Source: Alphaproteobacteria bacterium | GTDB lineage: Bacteria > Pseudomonadota > Alphaproteobacteria > Puniceispirillales > Puniceispirillaceae | Direction: 5' to 3' | DNA: 64,000 nucleotides | Assembly: GCA_012269555.1 (NCBI GenBank) | Contig: JAAXKA010000026.1 | Location: 1-64,000 of the forward strand | Shown: positions 34,167-43,948 of the stretch, piece by piece | Numbering within the stretch: position 1 is the first letter of the stretch | Layout: the number at the start of each line of letters is the position of its first letter | Translations under genes and position numbers: made by a program | The notes under the pieces: generated by a model | Seen by the model: only the letters and a program-made list of their open reading frames with translations | What the model was told of the DNA's origin: nothing | Databases searched by the model: none

Positions 34167-34916
34167 CTAAACAGCATCCTCTGCTTCATAACCAGACTGT
34201 CTTACTAACACACATAATTCGCTCGCAGCTTTCACTACCGTATTCTTTTCAAGCCCTGTTAATACTACTGCTGTTCCAAATTGTCCTGGCTTAAACCAAG
34301 GATAACTTCCAACAGAAACTCTTTCATATTTATAACTTATCTGCTCAAGAATATGGGCGACATTTCCCTCACCCGTTTGACATTGCACAGTAAGCCTCGT
34401 TGGAATTGTACCTTTCTTTAAACTAGGTGCGATACCATCAAACATTGACTGCATGATAGATGGAACACCTGCCATCACATAAACATTTTTTAGACAAAAT
34501 CCAGGCGCTGCACTTACTGGATTATCTATCAAAGTTGCCCCATTAGGAATATCTGCCATTTTCTTTCTGACTTCGTTTAATACAATATCAGTTCCCTTAT
34601 AATGCTGCTCGAGCCGTTGCAATGCTTCCCGATTTCGTTCCACAGAAACACCAAAAGCTTGGGCAACAGATTCAGTTGTAATATCATCGTGGGTTGGTCC
34701 AATGCCACCAGAGGTAAAAACATAATCATTTGAGTCAGATAAATCAGTAATATGGCGAATTATTATTTCTTTCACATCTGCAATAATTCGTGCTTCAGTC
34801 AACTGAATGCCTAGTTCTGTAAGTTGGTCTGCTAACCAGCCAATATTCTTATCCTTTGTTCTGCCTGAGAGAATTTCATCGCCTATAACACATATTGCTG
34901 CTGTCAGATTTGCCAT
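34167..34916 (-). CDS. CinA-like molybdopterin-binding domain protein
   Basis: A 249-residue protein corresponding to the N-terminal half of CinA (COG1058). It has the GDEILSGRTKDKN motif near residues 12-24, RIIADVKEII and FTSGGIGPTHDD near 85-96. The C-terminal nicotinamide-nucleotide amidase domain of full CinA is absent, which is normal for this alphaproteobacterial subgroup. The N-terminal domain of related proteins hydrolyses ADP-ribose and similar pyrophosphates, so a nucleotide-repair role is possible. It is divergent from map across 125 bases. Confidence 0.87.
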   Translation of the reverse strand: MANLTAAICVIGDEILSGRTKDKNIGWLADQLTELGIQLTEARIIADVKEIIIRHITDLSDSNDYVFTSGGIGPTHDDITTESVAQAFGVSVERNREALQRLEQHYKGTDIVLNEVRKKMADIPNGATLIDNPVSAAPGFCLKNVYVMAGVPSIMQSMFDGIAPSLKKGTIPTRLTVQCQTGEGNVAHILEQISYKYERVSVGSYPWFKPGQFGTAVVLTGLEKNTVVKAASELCVLVRQSGYEAEDAV

Positions 34917-35041
34917 TTGCCTATATCTCCTAGTATATCATTACTATAATGTTAGATATTTAAGTTTATTTATGTAAGGCTTATATAACGTTGTCGCTTA
35001 AATGCAAATAGACGTTTAGTATTCTTTGTAAAGGATTAAGA

Positions 35042-35836
35042 ATGCGAGAAAGTAATGTATTAATTCATGATGAAGCTGGCTTTCAAGGAATGCGCAAGGC
35101 TGGTGCACTTGCAGCAGACGTTCTTGACATGATTACAGAGCATGTCAAAAAAGGCAATACAACACAGATGCTCGACGATATATGTCATGAATATATTATA
35201 AATCAAGGAGCCATACCTGCTCCCCTAAATTATAAGGGTTTTCCTAAATCTACCTGTATTTCTTTAAATCATGTTGTTTGTCATGGGATACCAGGTGACA
35301 GAAAATTGTTGTCTGGTGATATATTGAATATTGATGTAACTGTTATTCTCGATGGCTGGTATGGTGATACCTCAAGAATGTATTACGTTGATACACCCCC
35401 TATTAAATCGCAGCGTCTTACGGAAGTTACTTATGACTGCTTGATGTTTGGAATTGAAGCTGCGAAGCCAGGTAATAGACTTGGCGATATAGGGTATGCC
35501 ATACAGACGTGCGCTGAGAAAAATAGGTTTTCTGTAGTTCGAGACTTTACTGGGCATGGCCTTGGTAAGGTTTTTCATTGTGCTCCAAGTGTTCTTCATT
35601 TTGGAAACCCAGGAACTGGCATGTTGTTGGAACCTGGAATGATTTTTACGATTGAGCCGATGATTAATGCGGGTAAACCAGAAACAAAAATTCTAAGCGA
35701 TGGTTGGACCGCTGTAACAAGAGATAAGAGTGCATCCGCGCAATTTGAACACTCCATTGGCATTACAGAAACAGGCGCAGAAATTTTTACATCTTCAGCG
35801 ATCGGCTTTAAATTTCCTCCATATATGAAAACTTAA
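35042..35836 (+). CDS. map: methionine aminopeptidase, type I
   Basis: Removes the initiator methionine from new proteins. The 264-residue protein has the pita-bread fold motifs. His in VVCHGIPGD, two Asp in NIDVTVILDGWYGDTSRM, His in DFTGHGLG, Glu in FTIEPMI and Glu in AQFEHSIGIT make up the five-ligand dimetal site plus the substrate histidine. The length is standard for type Ia without an extension. The start ATG at 35042 follows an AAGGATT-like site. It is monocistronic here, divergent from the CinA-like gene. Confidence 0.95.
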   Translation: MRESNVLIHDEAGFQGMRKAGALAADVLDMITEHVKKGNTTQMLDDICHEYIINQGAIPAPLNYKGFPKSTCISLNHVVCHGIPGDRKLLSGDILNIDVTVILDGWYGDTSRMYYVDTPPIKSQRLTEVTYDCLMFGIEAAKPGNRLGDIGYAIQTCAEKNRFSVVRDFTGHGLGKVFHCAPSVLHFGNPGTGMLLEPGMIFTIEPMINAGKPETKILSDGWTAVTRDKSASAQFEHSIGITETGAEIFTSSAIGFKFPPYMKT

Positions 35837-35952
35837 ATTTCGATTTTATGATTAATGATAATTCTTATCTTTCATTATAATATGCATTATTGTTGTTTGG
35901 CACTTAACAATATCTAGGAAACTAAGAATTTTCATGTATTTTACTTGAATTT

Positions 35953-36159
35953 TTATTTTTCATTTTCGAAATCATCCATACCTTTTTTAATTTCCTTTTT
36001 AATTTTTCTATAGGTCTTACCTGCTACCCTACTTCCTTTTAAGAGTGCTGGTTTAGCTTTGGTGGCAACATTTTTTGCAATATGTTTTGCTTGCTTTTGC
36101 ACAGCTGGATCTTGCGCTGCATAGCTAAGTGCACTAATAACTAATTTTTTAAGAATCAT
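35953..36159 (-). CDS. small basic helical protein, unknown
   Basis: A 68-residue protein rich in Lys and Ala, with a likely first helix MILKKLVISALSYAAQDPAV and an acidic last stretch (DDFENEK). It looks like short alphaproteobacterial proteins with a hydrophobic helix followed by an AAKDPA-type repeat, but I do not know a named family. There is no strong ribosome site. It is a lone gene between map and purB on the opposite strand. I keep it because the composition is protein-like and the frame fills the gap. Confidence 0.5.
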   Translation of the reverse strand: MILKKLVISALSYAAQDPAVQKQAKHIAKNVATKAKPALLKGSRVAGKTYRKIKKEIKKGMDDFENEK

Positions 36160-36280
36160 TTTTTACCGATTTTCAACTATGTTTTTGAATAAATTATTAT
36201 CAATCTTTACAGTTATGAGTATAGCATTTTTCCAAACAAGATGATATTGATGTTAGTATAAATAATCAGGAAAAACGTTT

Positions 36281-37576
36281 ATGATTCCCCGCTATTCTAG
36301 ATCAGAAATGACACAGGTCTGGTCTGAACAAACTAAATTTCAAATCTGGTTTGAGATCGAAGCTCATGCATGTGATGCTCAAGCACAGTTAAAAGTAATT
36401 CCTCACACTGCCGCTAAAGCTGTATGGGAAAAAGGAAAGTTTGATATTGACCAAATTAATGAAATCGAGCGTGAAACAAAGCATGACGTTATAGCTTTTC
36501 TTACGAATTTAGCTCAACATGTAGGTTCTGATGCTCGTTTTATCCATCAGGGAATGACTTCATCTGACATATTAGACACAACTTTCTCTATTCAGCTCAC
36601 ACGTGCTGCAGACATTCTGCTTGGCGACTTAGACAAACTATTATCTGCTTTAAAAGCTCGCGCAATAGAACATAAATACACACCTACTATTGGCAGGTCA
36701 CATGGGATCCACGCAGAACCGACTACTTTTGGTCTCAAACTGGCACGTTTTTATGCAGAATTTGAAAGAAATAAAAATAGGCTCAAAGCAGCTAAAGAAG
36801 AAATCTCTACTTGTGCAATTTCCGGCGCTATCGGTACTTTTGCGCATATAGACCCCAAGGTTGAGCAATACGTTGCTAAAAAAATGAACCTTCAAATAGA
36901 GAAAATCTCAAGTCAAATCATACCTCGAGATCGCCACGCTATGTTTTTTTCTGTGCTCGGCGTAATTGCTAGTTCCATAGAAAATTTAGCCATTGAAATT
37001 CGTCACTTACAAAGGACGGAAGTTCGTGAAGCTGAAGAGTTCTTTTCAATTGGACAAAAAGGTTCTTCAGCTATGCCTCATAAACGAAATCCTGTATTAA
37101 CTGAAAATTTAACTGGTCTTGCCCGCATAGTTAGGTCCGCTGTAATCCCAGCTTTAGAAAATGTTGCCCTTTGGCACGAACGGGACATCTCTCATTCATC
37201 CGTAGAGCGCATGATTGGACCAGATGCGACGGTGACTCTAGACTTTGCTTTGAACAGACTGGAAGATGTCATTAAAAAACTAGTAATCTATCCAAAAAAA
37301 ATGGAAGAAAATTTAAATTCCCTTGGTGGATTGGTCCATTCACAACAAATACTGTTAGCGCTAACTCAAAAAGGTGCAAGTCGAGAGGATGCATATCACT
37401 TAGTCCAAAAGCATGCGATGGATGTGTGGGAAAAGGGTGGAAATTATCTAGATAAAATGAAATCTGATACAAAAATAAAAAAATATTTTACGGTAGAGGA
37501 ACTCGAAAACCTATTTGATGCAAAACAGCATCAGCGACATGTTGATACTATTTTTAAGAGAGTTTTTGAAAGTTAA
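36281..37576 (+). CDS. purB: adenylosuccinate lyase
   Basis: Acts twice in purine synthesis, releasing fumarate from SAICAR and from adenylosuccinate. The 431-residue protein has the superfamily signature GSSAMPHKRNPVLTE near residues 262-276, with the catalytic serine of this flexible loop. Also present are TIGRSHGIHAEPTTFG with the catalytic His and the TSSDILDTT segment. It opens the purB-purC-purS-purQ-purL run, 66 bases before purC. The length matches the bacterial and archaeal short type. Confidence 0.95.
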   Translation: MIPRYSRSEMTQVWSEQTKFQIWFEIEAHACDAQAQLKVIPHTAAKAVWEKGKFDIDQINEIERETKHDVIAFLTNLAQHVGSDARFIHQGMTSSDILDTTFSIQLTRAADILLGDLDKLLSALKARAIEHKYTPTIGRSHGIHAEPTTFGLKLARFYAEFERNKNRLKAAKEEISTCAISGAIGTFAHIDPKVEQYVAKKMNLQIEKISSQIIPRDRHAMFFSVLGVIASSIENLAIEIRHLQRTEVREAEEFFSIGQKGSSAMPHKRNPVLTENLTGLARIVRSAVIPALENVALWHERDISHSSVERMIGPDATVTLDFALNRLEDVIKKLVIYPKKMEENLNSLGGLVHSQQILLALTQKGASREDAYHLVQKHAMDVWEKGGNYLDKMKSDTKIKKYFTVEELENLFDAKQHQRHVDTIFKRVFES

Positions 37577-37642
37577 AGTTAAAAAATATATTCTCTTATC
37601 CGAAAAATAATTTATTTTTTTAAACTCTTTTAAGAGGGGATT

Positions 37643-38380
37643 ATGAAGTTACTGTATGAAGGAAAAGCCAAAAAACTTTTCAAAGGTCCTGATAAAGGAA
37701 CTGTTATTCAGTACTTTAAAGATGATGCCACCGCCTTTAATGCACAAAAAAAAGACATTATTCAAGGAAAGGGTATCATCAATAACTATATTAGTAGTTC
37801 AATTTTTCACGCTCTTGACCAAACAAATATTCCTCATCACTTTATCAGAAGACTTTCGGACAGGGAACAGCTTGTGAAAGAAGTTGATATCATCCCTATT
37901 GAAATAATCATGCGGAAAGTAGCGGCGGGGTCAATCTGCAAGCGACTTGGTCTTATAGAAGGAAAGACATTACCAAGACCTTTGATAGAATTCTGCTTAA
38001 AAAATGATGCACTTGGTGACCCTATCATTTCAAGAGAGCATATAGAAATCATGCAGCTGGCTGATAAGTCAGAAATGGAAGTTATTACTTCAATTTCCTT
38101 TCGTATTTTAGATTTTCTAACAGGATTTTTCTCAATGATGCATATTCAACTTATTGATTTTAAGATAGAATTCGGACGATGTAAGGTTGCTAATAAAACT
38201 CATGAGGTGATCCTAGCAGATGAAATTAGCCCCGATAATTGCAGGTTATGGGATATAAAAACTAATCAGAAACTAGATAAAGACAGATTTAGAGAAGACC
38301 TAGGTGGTTTAATTGAGTCTTACTCTGATATAGCCAATAGGATGTCCATACAACTGCCTGAATTAAAAGCAGAAAAATAA
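37643..38380 (+). CDS. purC: phosphoribosylaminoimidazole-succinocarboxamide synthase
   Basis: SAICAR synthase, joining aspartate to CAIR with ATP. The 245-residue protein starts MKLLYEGKAKKLF, the family N-terminus with the ATP loop. It has the IIPIEIIMRKVAAGS core near residues 79-93 and ends with the EVILADEISPDNCRLWD motif. An AGAGGGG site precedes the ATG by about eight bases. It is followed 46 bases later by purS, continuing the purine operon. Confidence 0.95.
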   Translation: MKLLYEGKAKKLFKGPDKGTVIQYFKDDATAFNAQKKDIIQGKGIINNYISSSIFHALDQTNIPHHFIRRLSDREQLVKEVDIIPIEIIMRKVAAGSICKRLGLIEGKTLPRPLIEFCLKNDALGDPIISREHIEIMQLADKSEMEVITSISFRILDFLTGFFSMMHIQLIDFKIEFGRCKVANKTHEVILADEISPDNCRLWDIKTNQKLDKDRFREDLGGLIESYSDIANRMSIQLPELKAEK

Positions 38381-38426
38381 GTGTCTAAATATAAAGCCTT
38401 ATTTTTTGTGAATTAAAGGAGTTATC

Positions 38427-38675
38427 ATGCAGGTAATAATCACAATTAATAAAAAGCCAGGAGTTTTGGATCCCGAGGCTCAAGCAATAAAACAATCTCT
38501 TTTCTCACTGGGGTTTGATGATTTAGAAAATGTAAATATGGGTAGGCAAATAACTCTTTTTATAGAAACAGATGATCAAGAACGAGCTAAATATAGAGCT
38601 GCTAAAATGTGTGAAGCTCTTTTAGCAAATGCTGTAATCGAAGAATATAAAATTCAGGTAAAAGAACTATCATGA
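38427..38675 (+). CDS. purS: phosphoribosylformylglycinamidine synthase subunit PurS
   Basis: The small structural subunit of the three-part FGAM synthase (PurS, PurQ, PurL). The 82-residue protein has the family pattern: a KPGVLDPEAQAIKQSL segment (about residues 10-25), a central GFDDLENVNMGR, and the C-terminal CEALLANAVIEEY. It bridges the glutaminase and synthetase subunits. The stop overlaps the purQ start by four bases (ATGA), and an AAAGGAG site precedes its own ATG. Confidence 0.95.
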   Translation: MQVIITINKKPGVLDPEAQAIKQSLFSLGFDDLENVNMGRQITLFIETDDQERAKYRAAKMCEALLANAVIEEYKIQVKELS

Positions 38676-39361
38676 GGATTGCAATAATAGTATTTCCTGG
38701 TTCAAATTGTGATCGTGATATGATGGTTGCGGTAGAGTCGCTTACAGGCAGAAGACCTGCTCTAATTTGGCATAAACAAAATAATCTAGACCCAGTTGAC
38801 CTTGCAATTATCCCAGGAGGATTCTCTTTTGGTGACTATCTAAGGTGTGGCGCACTTGCTGCACATTCGCCAATTATGAATGCGCTTCATGACCATGCAG
38901 CAAGGGGAGGTGCTATTTTAGGCGTCTGTAATGGTTTTCAAATATTGACCGAATCTGGGATGTTACCAGGATTTCTTGCCCGTAACCAAGAACTTAAATT
39001 TATTTGTAAACAAATAACATTATCTGTGAATGGAGCAACAAATTGTGCCCTTACAGCGTCGCTTGACCATAAGCAGACCCTTCAAATTCCAATTGCTCAT
39101 AATGAAGGAAGTTTTTTTGCCGACCCTGAAACTTTGAATAGTATTGAGAGCAACGGACAGGTGGTTTTAAGATATAAATCAGATAAATATGCTACTTCAA
39201 GTAATCCAAATGGGTCACTAAATAATATTGCTGCAATATGTTCCTTAAACGGAAAAATTCTTGGTATGATGCCACACCCTGAACGGGCGATGGGCAAAGG
39301 TCACGAAAGTGCAGATGGAAAAAAACTTTTGCACTCAATCTTCGAGGCAATAATAACATGA
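38672..39361 (+). CDS. purQ: phosphoribosylformylglycinamidine synthase glutaminase subunit PurQ
   Basis: A class I glutamine amidotransferase that supplies ammonia to PurL. The 229-residue protein has the nucleophile cysteine in [12 protein letters not shown] near residue 89, and the histidine and glutamate of the triad in [10 protein letters not shown] near 206-212. The N-terminal FPGSNCDRD segment is specific for PurQ. It overlaps both purS and purL by four bases, so the three subunits are made in step. Confidence 0.95.
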   Translation: MRIAIIVFPGSNCDRDMMVAVESLTGRRPALIWHKQNNLDPVDLAIIPGGFSFGDYLRCGALAAHSPIMNALHDHAARGGAILGVCNGFQILTESGMLPGFLARNQELKFICKQITLSVNGATNCALTASLDHKQTLQIPIAHNEGSFFADPETLNSIESNGQVVLRYKSDKYATSSNPNGSLNNIAAICSLNGKILGMMPHPERAMGKGHESADGKKLLHSIFEAIIT

Positions 39362-41562
39362 GTAAGAAAGCAGAAATGAAATATGAAAATGCTGCTTCTA
39401 TGGGACTTTCCGAAGAAGAATGGCTCAATGTATGCTCGCATCTAGGACGTATTCCAAACTTGTGTGAACTAGGTATTTTTTCAGCAATGTGGTCAGAACA
39501 CTGTTCCTATAAATCTTCTAAAAAATGGCTAAAAACTCTGCCTACTGAGGGTGAGTGCGTCATACAAGGTCCAGGAGAGAATGCTGGTGTTGTTGATATT
39601 GGTGATGGCCTTGCAGTTGTATTCAAAATTGAAAGTCATAATCATCCATCTTTTATAGAACCGTATCAGGGAGCAGCGACAGGTGTGGGAGGTATCCTTC
39701 GGGATGTATTCACAATGGGCGCACGCCCCATCGCATTACTTAATGCGTTGCGGTTTGGACAAATTGACCATAAAAAAACATCTCATCTCATTTCTGGTGT
39801 TACATCTGGAATAGGTGGTTATGGTAATTGTATAGGCATACCAACAGTAGGTGGTGAAGTTGAATTTGATAGCTCTTATAATGGTAATATTCTTGTAAAT
39901 GCTATGGCAGTTGGTTTAGCGCACAATGATAGAATTTTTTATTCTGCCGCCTCCGGTGCTGGAAATCCGGTAATTTATGTTGGAGCTAAAACTGGACGTG
40001 ATGGCATACATGGAGCTACTATGGCCTCTGCTGAATTTAATGATGAGGCGGAGTTAAAACGCCCTACAGTTCAGGTTGGAGACCCATTTAAGGGTAAATT
40101 ACTGATGGAGGCATGCCTTGAGCTAATGGCTGCTGATGCAGTTATTGCAATTCAGGATATGGGTGCCGCTGGACTAACTTCTTCTTCTGTTGAAATGGCC
40201 GCAAAAGGCAGACTTGGTATGGAAATCGACCTTGATCTTATTCCTGTAAGAGAGACAAATATGACTGCTTACGAAATTATGCTGTCTGAGAGCCAAGAAC
40301 GTATGCTGATGGTGATAGATCCTAATCAGGCAGAAATTGCACAACAAATATTTAATAAATGGGACCTTGATTTTATGCCAATCGGAAAAGTCACCGAGAC
40401 AGATAGGCTTGTTCTTCTCAAAGAAGGGGAACTTGTTTGTGACATTCCGATTGCACCATTGGTAGATGACGCACCCGAATATGATAGGCCACATCTATCA
40501 TCAGAGATCCAAATTGCAACAAACATAAATGATATTGTGCAAAAAATTCCTATAACAGAAGCCTTAAAAAAACTGGTTGGGAGTGAAGACTTATGCTCAA
40601 GAAGATGGATATATGAACAATATGACAGTCAAGTCATGGCAGACACCATCATTGGCCCTGGAGGGGACGCAGCACTTGTAAGAGTATATGGAACAAAAAA
40701 AGCAATCGCATTAACCACTGATTGCACTACTAGATACGTAGAGGCAGACCCTTATAGTGGTGGCAAACAAGCAGTGGCAGAAGCATACCGTAATATTATC
40801 GCTGTTGGGGCTACACCCCTTGCCGTAACTAATAATCTTAATTTTGGAAATCCTGAAAAGCCAGAAATAATGGCACAACTTGTAGAAAGTGTTGCTGGCA
40901 TCAAAGATGCGTGCATTCAATTATCGACGCCTGTTGTTTCTGGAAATGTGTCTTTATACAATGAAACAGAAGGAAGAGCCATTAAACCATGCCCTGTAAT
41001 AGGCATGGTTGGTGTTATAGATGACTGGGAGAAATCTGGTACAATTGCACTCCCATCTGATAATGATATAGTTATCATTGGACAAAACGAGAAAAATAAT
41101 TCAGGTTGGTTGTCCAATAGTACTTATGCAAAATTTATTTCCAAGAAGCTTGGTGGGGCACCACCACCGGTTGATTTAAACTCTGAGTTAAAGACTGGAA
41201 AATTTATATTAGATTGCTATCACAATGATTTAATTAATGCCGCACATGATATTTCTGATGGTGGTATGCTGGTTGCTTTGACTGAAATGATGCTGGCGGG
41301 TAATAATGGTGCCGAAATAATACATCCAAAAGAGGCAGATCCTCATTGTTGGTTTTTTGGAGAAAATCAATCTAGTTATATAATTGCAACAACTAAATTG
41401 AAAGAAATTATAAAACGCTCTGAAAATGCCAATATCCCTTTCAGTTACCTGGGCAGGTCTAGTTTAAGTCAAGAATTGAAAATATCAAATGGAGATATTA
41501 TATCTCTTAAAGAACTGCAGAATATTTATGAAACAGGGTTACCAAGGCAATTATTACAATAG
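39358..41562 (+). CDS. purL: phosphoribosylformylglycinamidine synthase subunit PurL
   Basis: The synthetase subunit of FGAM synthase. At 734 residues it is the small PurL that needs separate PurQ and PurS, not the ~1,290-residue fused form of gammaproteobacteria. The N-terminal [14 protein letters not shown] segment, [21 protein letters not shown] and the GGDAALVRV region in the second half mark the ATP-binding and FGAR-binding halves. It overlaps the purQ stop by four bases. bolA follows after 29 bases. Confidence 0.96.
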   Translation: MSKKAEMKYENAASMGLSEEEWLNVCSHLGRIPNLCELGIFSAMWSEHCSYKSSKKWLKTLPTEGECVIQGPGENAGVVDIGDGLAVVFKIESHNHPSFIEPYQGAATGVGGILRDVFTMGARPIALLNALRFGQIDHKKTSHLISGVTSGIGGYGNCIGIPTVGGEVEFDSSYNGNILVNAMAVGLAHNDRIFYSAASGAGNPVIYVGAKTGRDGIHGATMASAEFNDEAELKRPTVQVGDPFKGKLLMEACLELMAADAVIAIQDMGAAGLTSSSVEMAAKGRLGMEIDLDLIPVRETNMTAYEIMLSESQERMLMVIDPNQAEIAQQIFNKWDLDFMPIGKVTETDRLVLLKEGELVCDIPIAPLVDDAPEYDRPHLSSEIQIATNINDIVQKIPITEALKKLVGSEDLCSRRWIYEQYDSQVMADTIIGPGGDAALVRVYGTKKAIALTTDCTTRYVEADPYSGGKQAVAEAYRNIIAVGATPLAVTNNLNFGNPEKPEIMAQLVESVAGIKDACIQLSTPVVSGNVSLYNETEGRAIKPCPVIGMVGVIDDWEKSGTIALPSDNDIVIIGQNEKNNSGWLSNSTYAKFISKKLGGAPPPVDLNSELKTGKFILDCYHNDLINAAHDISDGGMLVALTEMMLAGNNGAEIIHPKEADPHCWFFGENQSSYIIATTKLKEIIKRSENANIPFSYLGRSSLSQELKISNGDIISLKELQNIYETGLPRQLLQ

Positions 41563-41591
41563 TTATAAAGCAAGAGGAAATTTGATAAAAA

Positions 41592-41825
41592 ATGGCAATG
41601 CAGGCACATGAAATCGAAGAATTAATTATAAAAGCTTTTCCAAATGCTGTTGTTAAAATTGAAGACATGGCTGGAGATGGAGACCACTATTCCTGCTTTG
41701 TAGAATCAGAGCTTTTTGCCGGAAAAACACGTGTTCAACAACATCAGATGGTGTATCAAGCTTTAGATGGTAGAATGGGTGACCAATTACATGCTCTTGC
41801 ACTACAAACGAAAATACCAAAATAA
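41592..41825 (+). CDS. bolA: BolA family protein
   Basis: A 77-residue BolA-like protein with the family motif VVKIEDMAGDGDHYSCFVES and the histidine in RVQQHQMVYQAL, the second a likely Fe-S ligand. BolA proteins pair with monothiol glutaredoxins to bind a [2Fe-2S] cluster and act in iron-sulfur trafficking. That partner, grxD, is the next gene 29 bases downstream, the classic arrangement. It follows purL closely and is probably expressed with the purine operon. Confidence 0.93.
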   Translation: MAMQAHEIEELIIKAFPNAVVKIEDMAGDGDHYSCFVESELFAGKTRVQQHQMVYQALDGRMGDQLHALALQTKIPK

Positions 41826-41854
41826 GAAATTATTATAAGAAAGTGAGAATTAAA

Positions 41855-42199
41855 ATGAGTACACTTGACCCTGATATATCAGACCGGATTCAGTCAGAAA
41901 TAAATAGCCAGGATGTTGTTCTGTTCATGAAAGGCACACCTGTAATGCCACAATGTGGATTTTCAGCAGCTGTTGTTGGAGTTTTGAGTCATATCGGCGT
42001 GCAATTTAGAGGAGTAAATGTTCTTGAAGATGAGCAAATTAGAGAGGGAATTAAGGTTTATTCAGACTGGCCAACCATTCCTCAACTTTATGTTAAAGGT
42101 GAATTCATGGGCGGCTGTGATATTGTAAGGGAAATGTACGAGACCGGTGAATTATTGGAGATGTTAAATACCCACGGGATAAACGTATCACCACAATAA
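41855..42199 (+). CDS. grxD: monothiol glutaredoxin, Grx4 family
   Basis: A 114-residue glutaredoxin with the monothiol active site CGFS in MPQCGFSAA and the cis-proline region WPTIPQLYVKGEFMGGCDI. It coordinates a bridging [2Fe-2S] cluster with glutathione and with BolA. I use ATG 41855; a GTG at 41843 is in frame, but an AAGTGAG ribosome site lies between the two and fits the ATG. A strong hairpin at 42225-42254 follows, ending the purine/bolA/grxD transcript. Confidence 0.94.
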   Translation: MSTLDPDISDRIQSEINSQDVVLFMKGTPVMPQCGFSAAVVGVLSHIGVQFRGVNVLEDEQIREGIKVYSDWPTIPQLYVKGEFMGGCDIVREMYETGELLEMLNTHGINVSPQ

Positions 42200-42224
42200 T
42201 ATTCTATAAATATGGATGTAAATA

Positions 42225-42254
42225 AATAAGGCGCCGTGATTAAGGCGCCTTATT
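42225..42254. terminator. bidirectional terminator between grxD and rpsD
   Basis: A perfect 11-base-pair stem, AATAAGGCGCC with GGCGCCTTATT, around an eight-base loop. The T-rich flanks on both strands (TTATTAT on the plus side, TTATTTATTT on the minus side) allow it to end both convergent transcripts. It lies 25 bases after the grxD stop and 20 bases after the rpsD stop. Confidence 0.8.
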
Positions 42255-42273
42255 ATAAATATAAAGATGTTTA

Positions 42274-42903
42274 CTAGCGTGAATAATATTCAACAACCAA
42301 ATTTGGTTCCATCATAACTGGATATGGTACTTCGTCAAAAGCTGGCACCCTAATATATTTTGCAGAACGCTTATCATGATCCACTTCTAAATATTCGGGA
42401 ACCTCACGTTCATTTGATGCCATAGCCTCGAGTATAGGTGGTATATCCTTCACTTTTTCTTTAACCTGAATTTCATCTCCCACACGAAGCATCACAGAGC
42501 CAATGTTACAACGCTTTCCATTGAGAAACACATGCCCATGATTTATGAACTGTCGTGCCGCAAACACCGTAGGTGCGAGTTTAGAACGATAAAGAACGGC
42601 ATCAAAACGGGACTCTAATATACCTATCAGATTCTCACCAGTATCCCCCTTACGCCTTGCTGCCTCAATATAATATTTCTTGAATTGCTTTTCACCAATA
42701 TTGCCATAATAGCCTTTTAATTTTTGCTTAGCCATCAACTGGGTGCCATAATCAGTTGGCTTTTTTCTTCTCTGACCGTGCTGACCAGGAGCATAAGAGC
42801 GAGCATTCAACGGAGATTTTGTTCGCCCCCAGATATTTACGCCCATTCGACGATCTATTTTGTGCTTAGAGTTACGGCGCTTATGTTCGACTTTTGGAGC
42901 CAT
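42274..42903 (-). CDS. rpsD: 30S ribosomal protein S4
   Basis: S4 is a primary 16S rRNA-binding protein that starts 30S assembly. The start at 42903 gives 209 residues beginning [15 protein letters not shown]. The frame stays open upstream to 43017, but that part is not S4-like. The [10 protein letters not shown] segment, the S4 RNA-binding domain ([10 protein letters not shown]-like [11 protein letters not shown], with [11 protein letters not shown]) and the C-terminal [15 protein letters not shown] are typical. The two N-terminal zinc cysteines found in some S4 proteins are absent. It converges on grxD across a bidirectional terminator. Confidence 0.96.
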   Translation of the reverse strand: MAPKVEHKRRNSKHKIDRRMGVNIWGRTKSPLNARSYAPGQHGQRRKKPTDYGTQLMAKQKLKGYYGNIGEKQFKKYYIEAARRKGDTGENLIGILESRFDAVLYRSKLAPTVFAARQFINHGHVFLNGKRCNIGSVMLRVGDEIQVKEKVKDIPPILEAMASNEREVPEYLEVDHDKRSAKYIRVPAFDEVPYPVMMEPNLVVEYYSR

Positions 42904-43039
42904 TTTATTTTCCTTTAATTTATTTGTCCCGGTATTGCTTATTTTATAAGCCGGGATGCTACCGAGTTCGCACACATCCAACATTCCCAGGAATAGAGGA
43001 GTGAATACCCAAATCATTCTAGTACGTCAAGAAAATAAG

Positions 43040-43885
43040 CTATTTCCGCTTACTAAATAATGTCAAAATTCCATGCCATGTCAAAAGCTCCTGTTTTGTA
43101 AAACGAGCCTTGATAAAAAAGTTCCTCAAGTTGCGTTTTACTGTAGGTGCTTTTTCTTGAGCTGAAAAGAAACCTTTTTTTTCAAGTAGCATCTCAAATC
43201 TATCAAAAAAATACTTCTGTTCTTCAATAGTAGCAGCAGACTTTAGATTTTTCTGTTTAACTTTTTCCAACATAGCTCTCGGAAATACCGCTTCTTGAGT
43301 TTCGGTTATAGCTTCTAGAGAAGTGGCAATCATCACAAATTCCCAACACATTATCATCACAGCTTGAGCAAGATTTAATGAATTGCTATCGGGATTTAAA
43401 TTTGCTTCTACTATAAAATCAGCAAAAACAATTTCATCATTGGTCAGCCCCATCCTCTCTGAGCCAAATAAATAAGCAGCTTTATATGTGTTCCCGTTCG
43501 CTTCAGCTGGATATTTTTGCATATTTCCTTCAAAAGAGATGTCTCTTAGGGCGTAGTCAACACATTTTTGAGCTGCCATTCTTGGATTGATAACTGTTTT
43601 TTTTAGCTCTCTGGGCCTCGCAGTAGTAGCAAATAGGTGTGTAATGTCAAAGCAGGAAGAAGCAAGGTCCTTATATACGGTGGTAGTCTTTAGGATATCT
43701 GCGGCATGTGTTGCCATAGGTTCAGCATCAGCATTAGGCCATCCGTCACGCGGATTTATAAGCCTAAGGTCAGTAAAGCCACAATTTTTCATTGCTCTCG
43801 CTGAGGCGCCGATATTTTCGCCTAATTGAGGATTAGACAAAATTATAACCGGAGGCACGAGTGACAAAAACGGCGATTTATTCAT
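43040..43885 (-). CDS. trmJ: tRNA (cytidine/uridine-2'-O-)-methyltransferase TrmJ
   Basis: A SPOUT-class (TrmH/TrmJ family) methyltransferase that 2'-O-methylates position 32 of some tRNAs. The 281-residue protein has the N-terminal LSNPQLGENIGASARAMKN motif (about residues 16-34) and the knot motifs LFGSERMGLTNDEI near 139-152 and SLNLAQAVMIM near 173-183. A C-terminal helical extension makes it longer than TrmH. The family's substrate assignment comes from E. coli TrmJ. It lies between rpsD and cimA with short gaps, on the same strand. Confidence 0.9.
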   Translation of the reverse strand: MNKSPFLSLVPPVIILSNPQLGENIGASARAMKNCGFTDLRLINPRDGWPNADAEPMATHAADILKTTTVYKDLASSCFDITHLFATTARPRELKKTVINPRMAAQKCVDYALRDISFEGNMQKYPAEANGNTYKAAYLFGSERMGLTNDEIVFADFIVEANLNPDSNSLNLAQAVMIMCWEFVMIATSLEAITETQEAVFPRAMLEKVKQKNLKSAATIEEQKYFFDRFEMLLEKKGFFSAQEKAPTVKRNLRNFFIKARFTKQELLTWHGILTLFSKRK

Positions 43886-43948
43886 AATTTGCTTTCAAGT
43901 TTAAAATGATGTTTCAGTCAATCTAAAAATACAAACTTTAGTACTGTT

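Noticed and set aside
42904-43017. 38-residue N-terminal extension of rpsD
   Set aside because: S4 begins at [10 protein letters not shown]; the extension has no S4 similarity.
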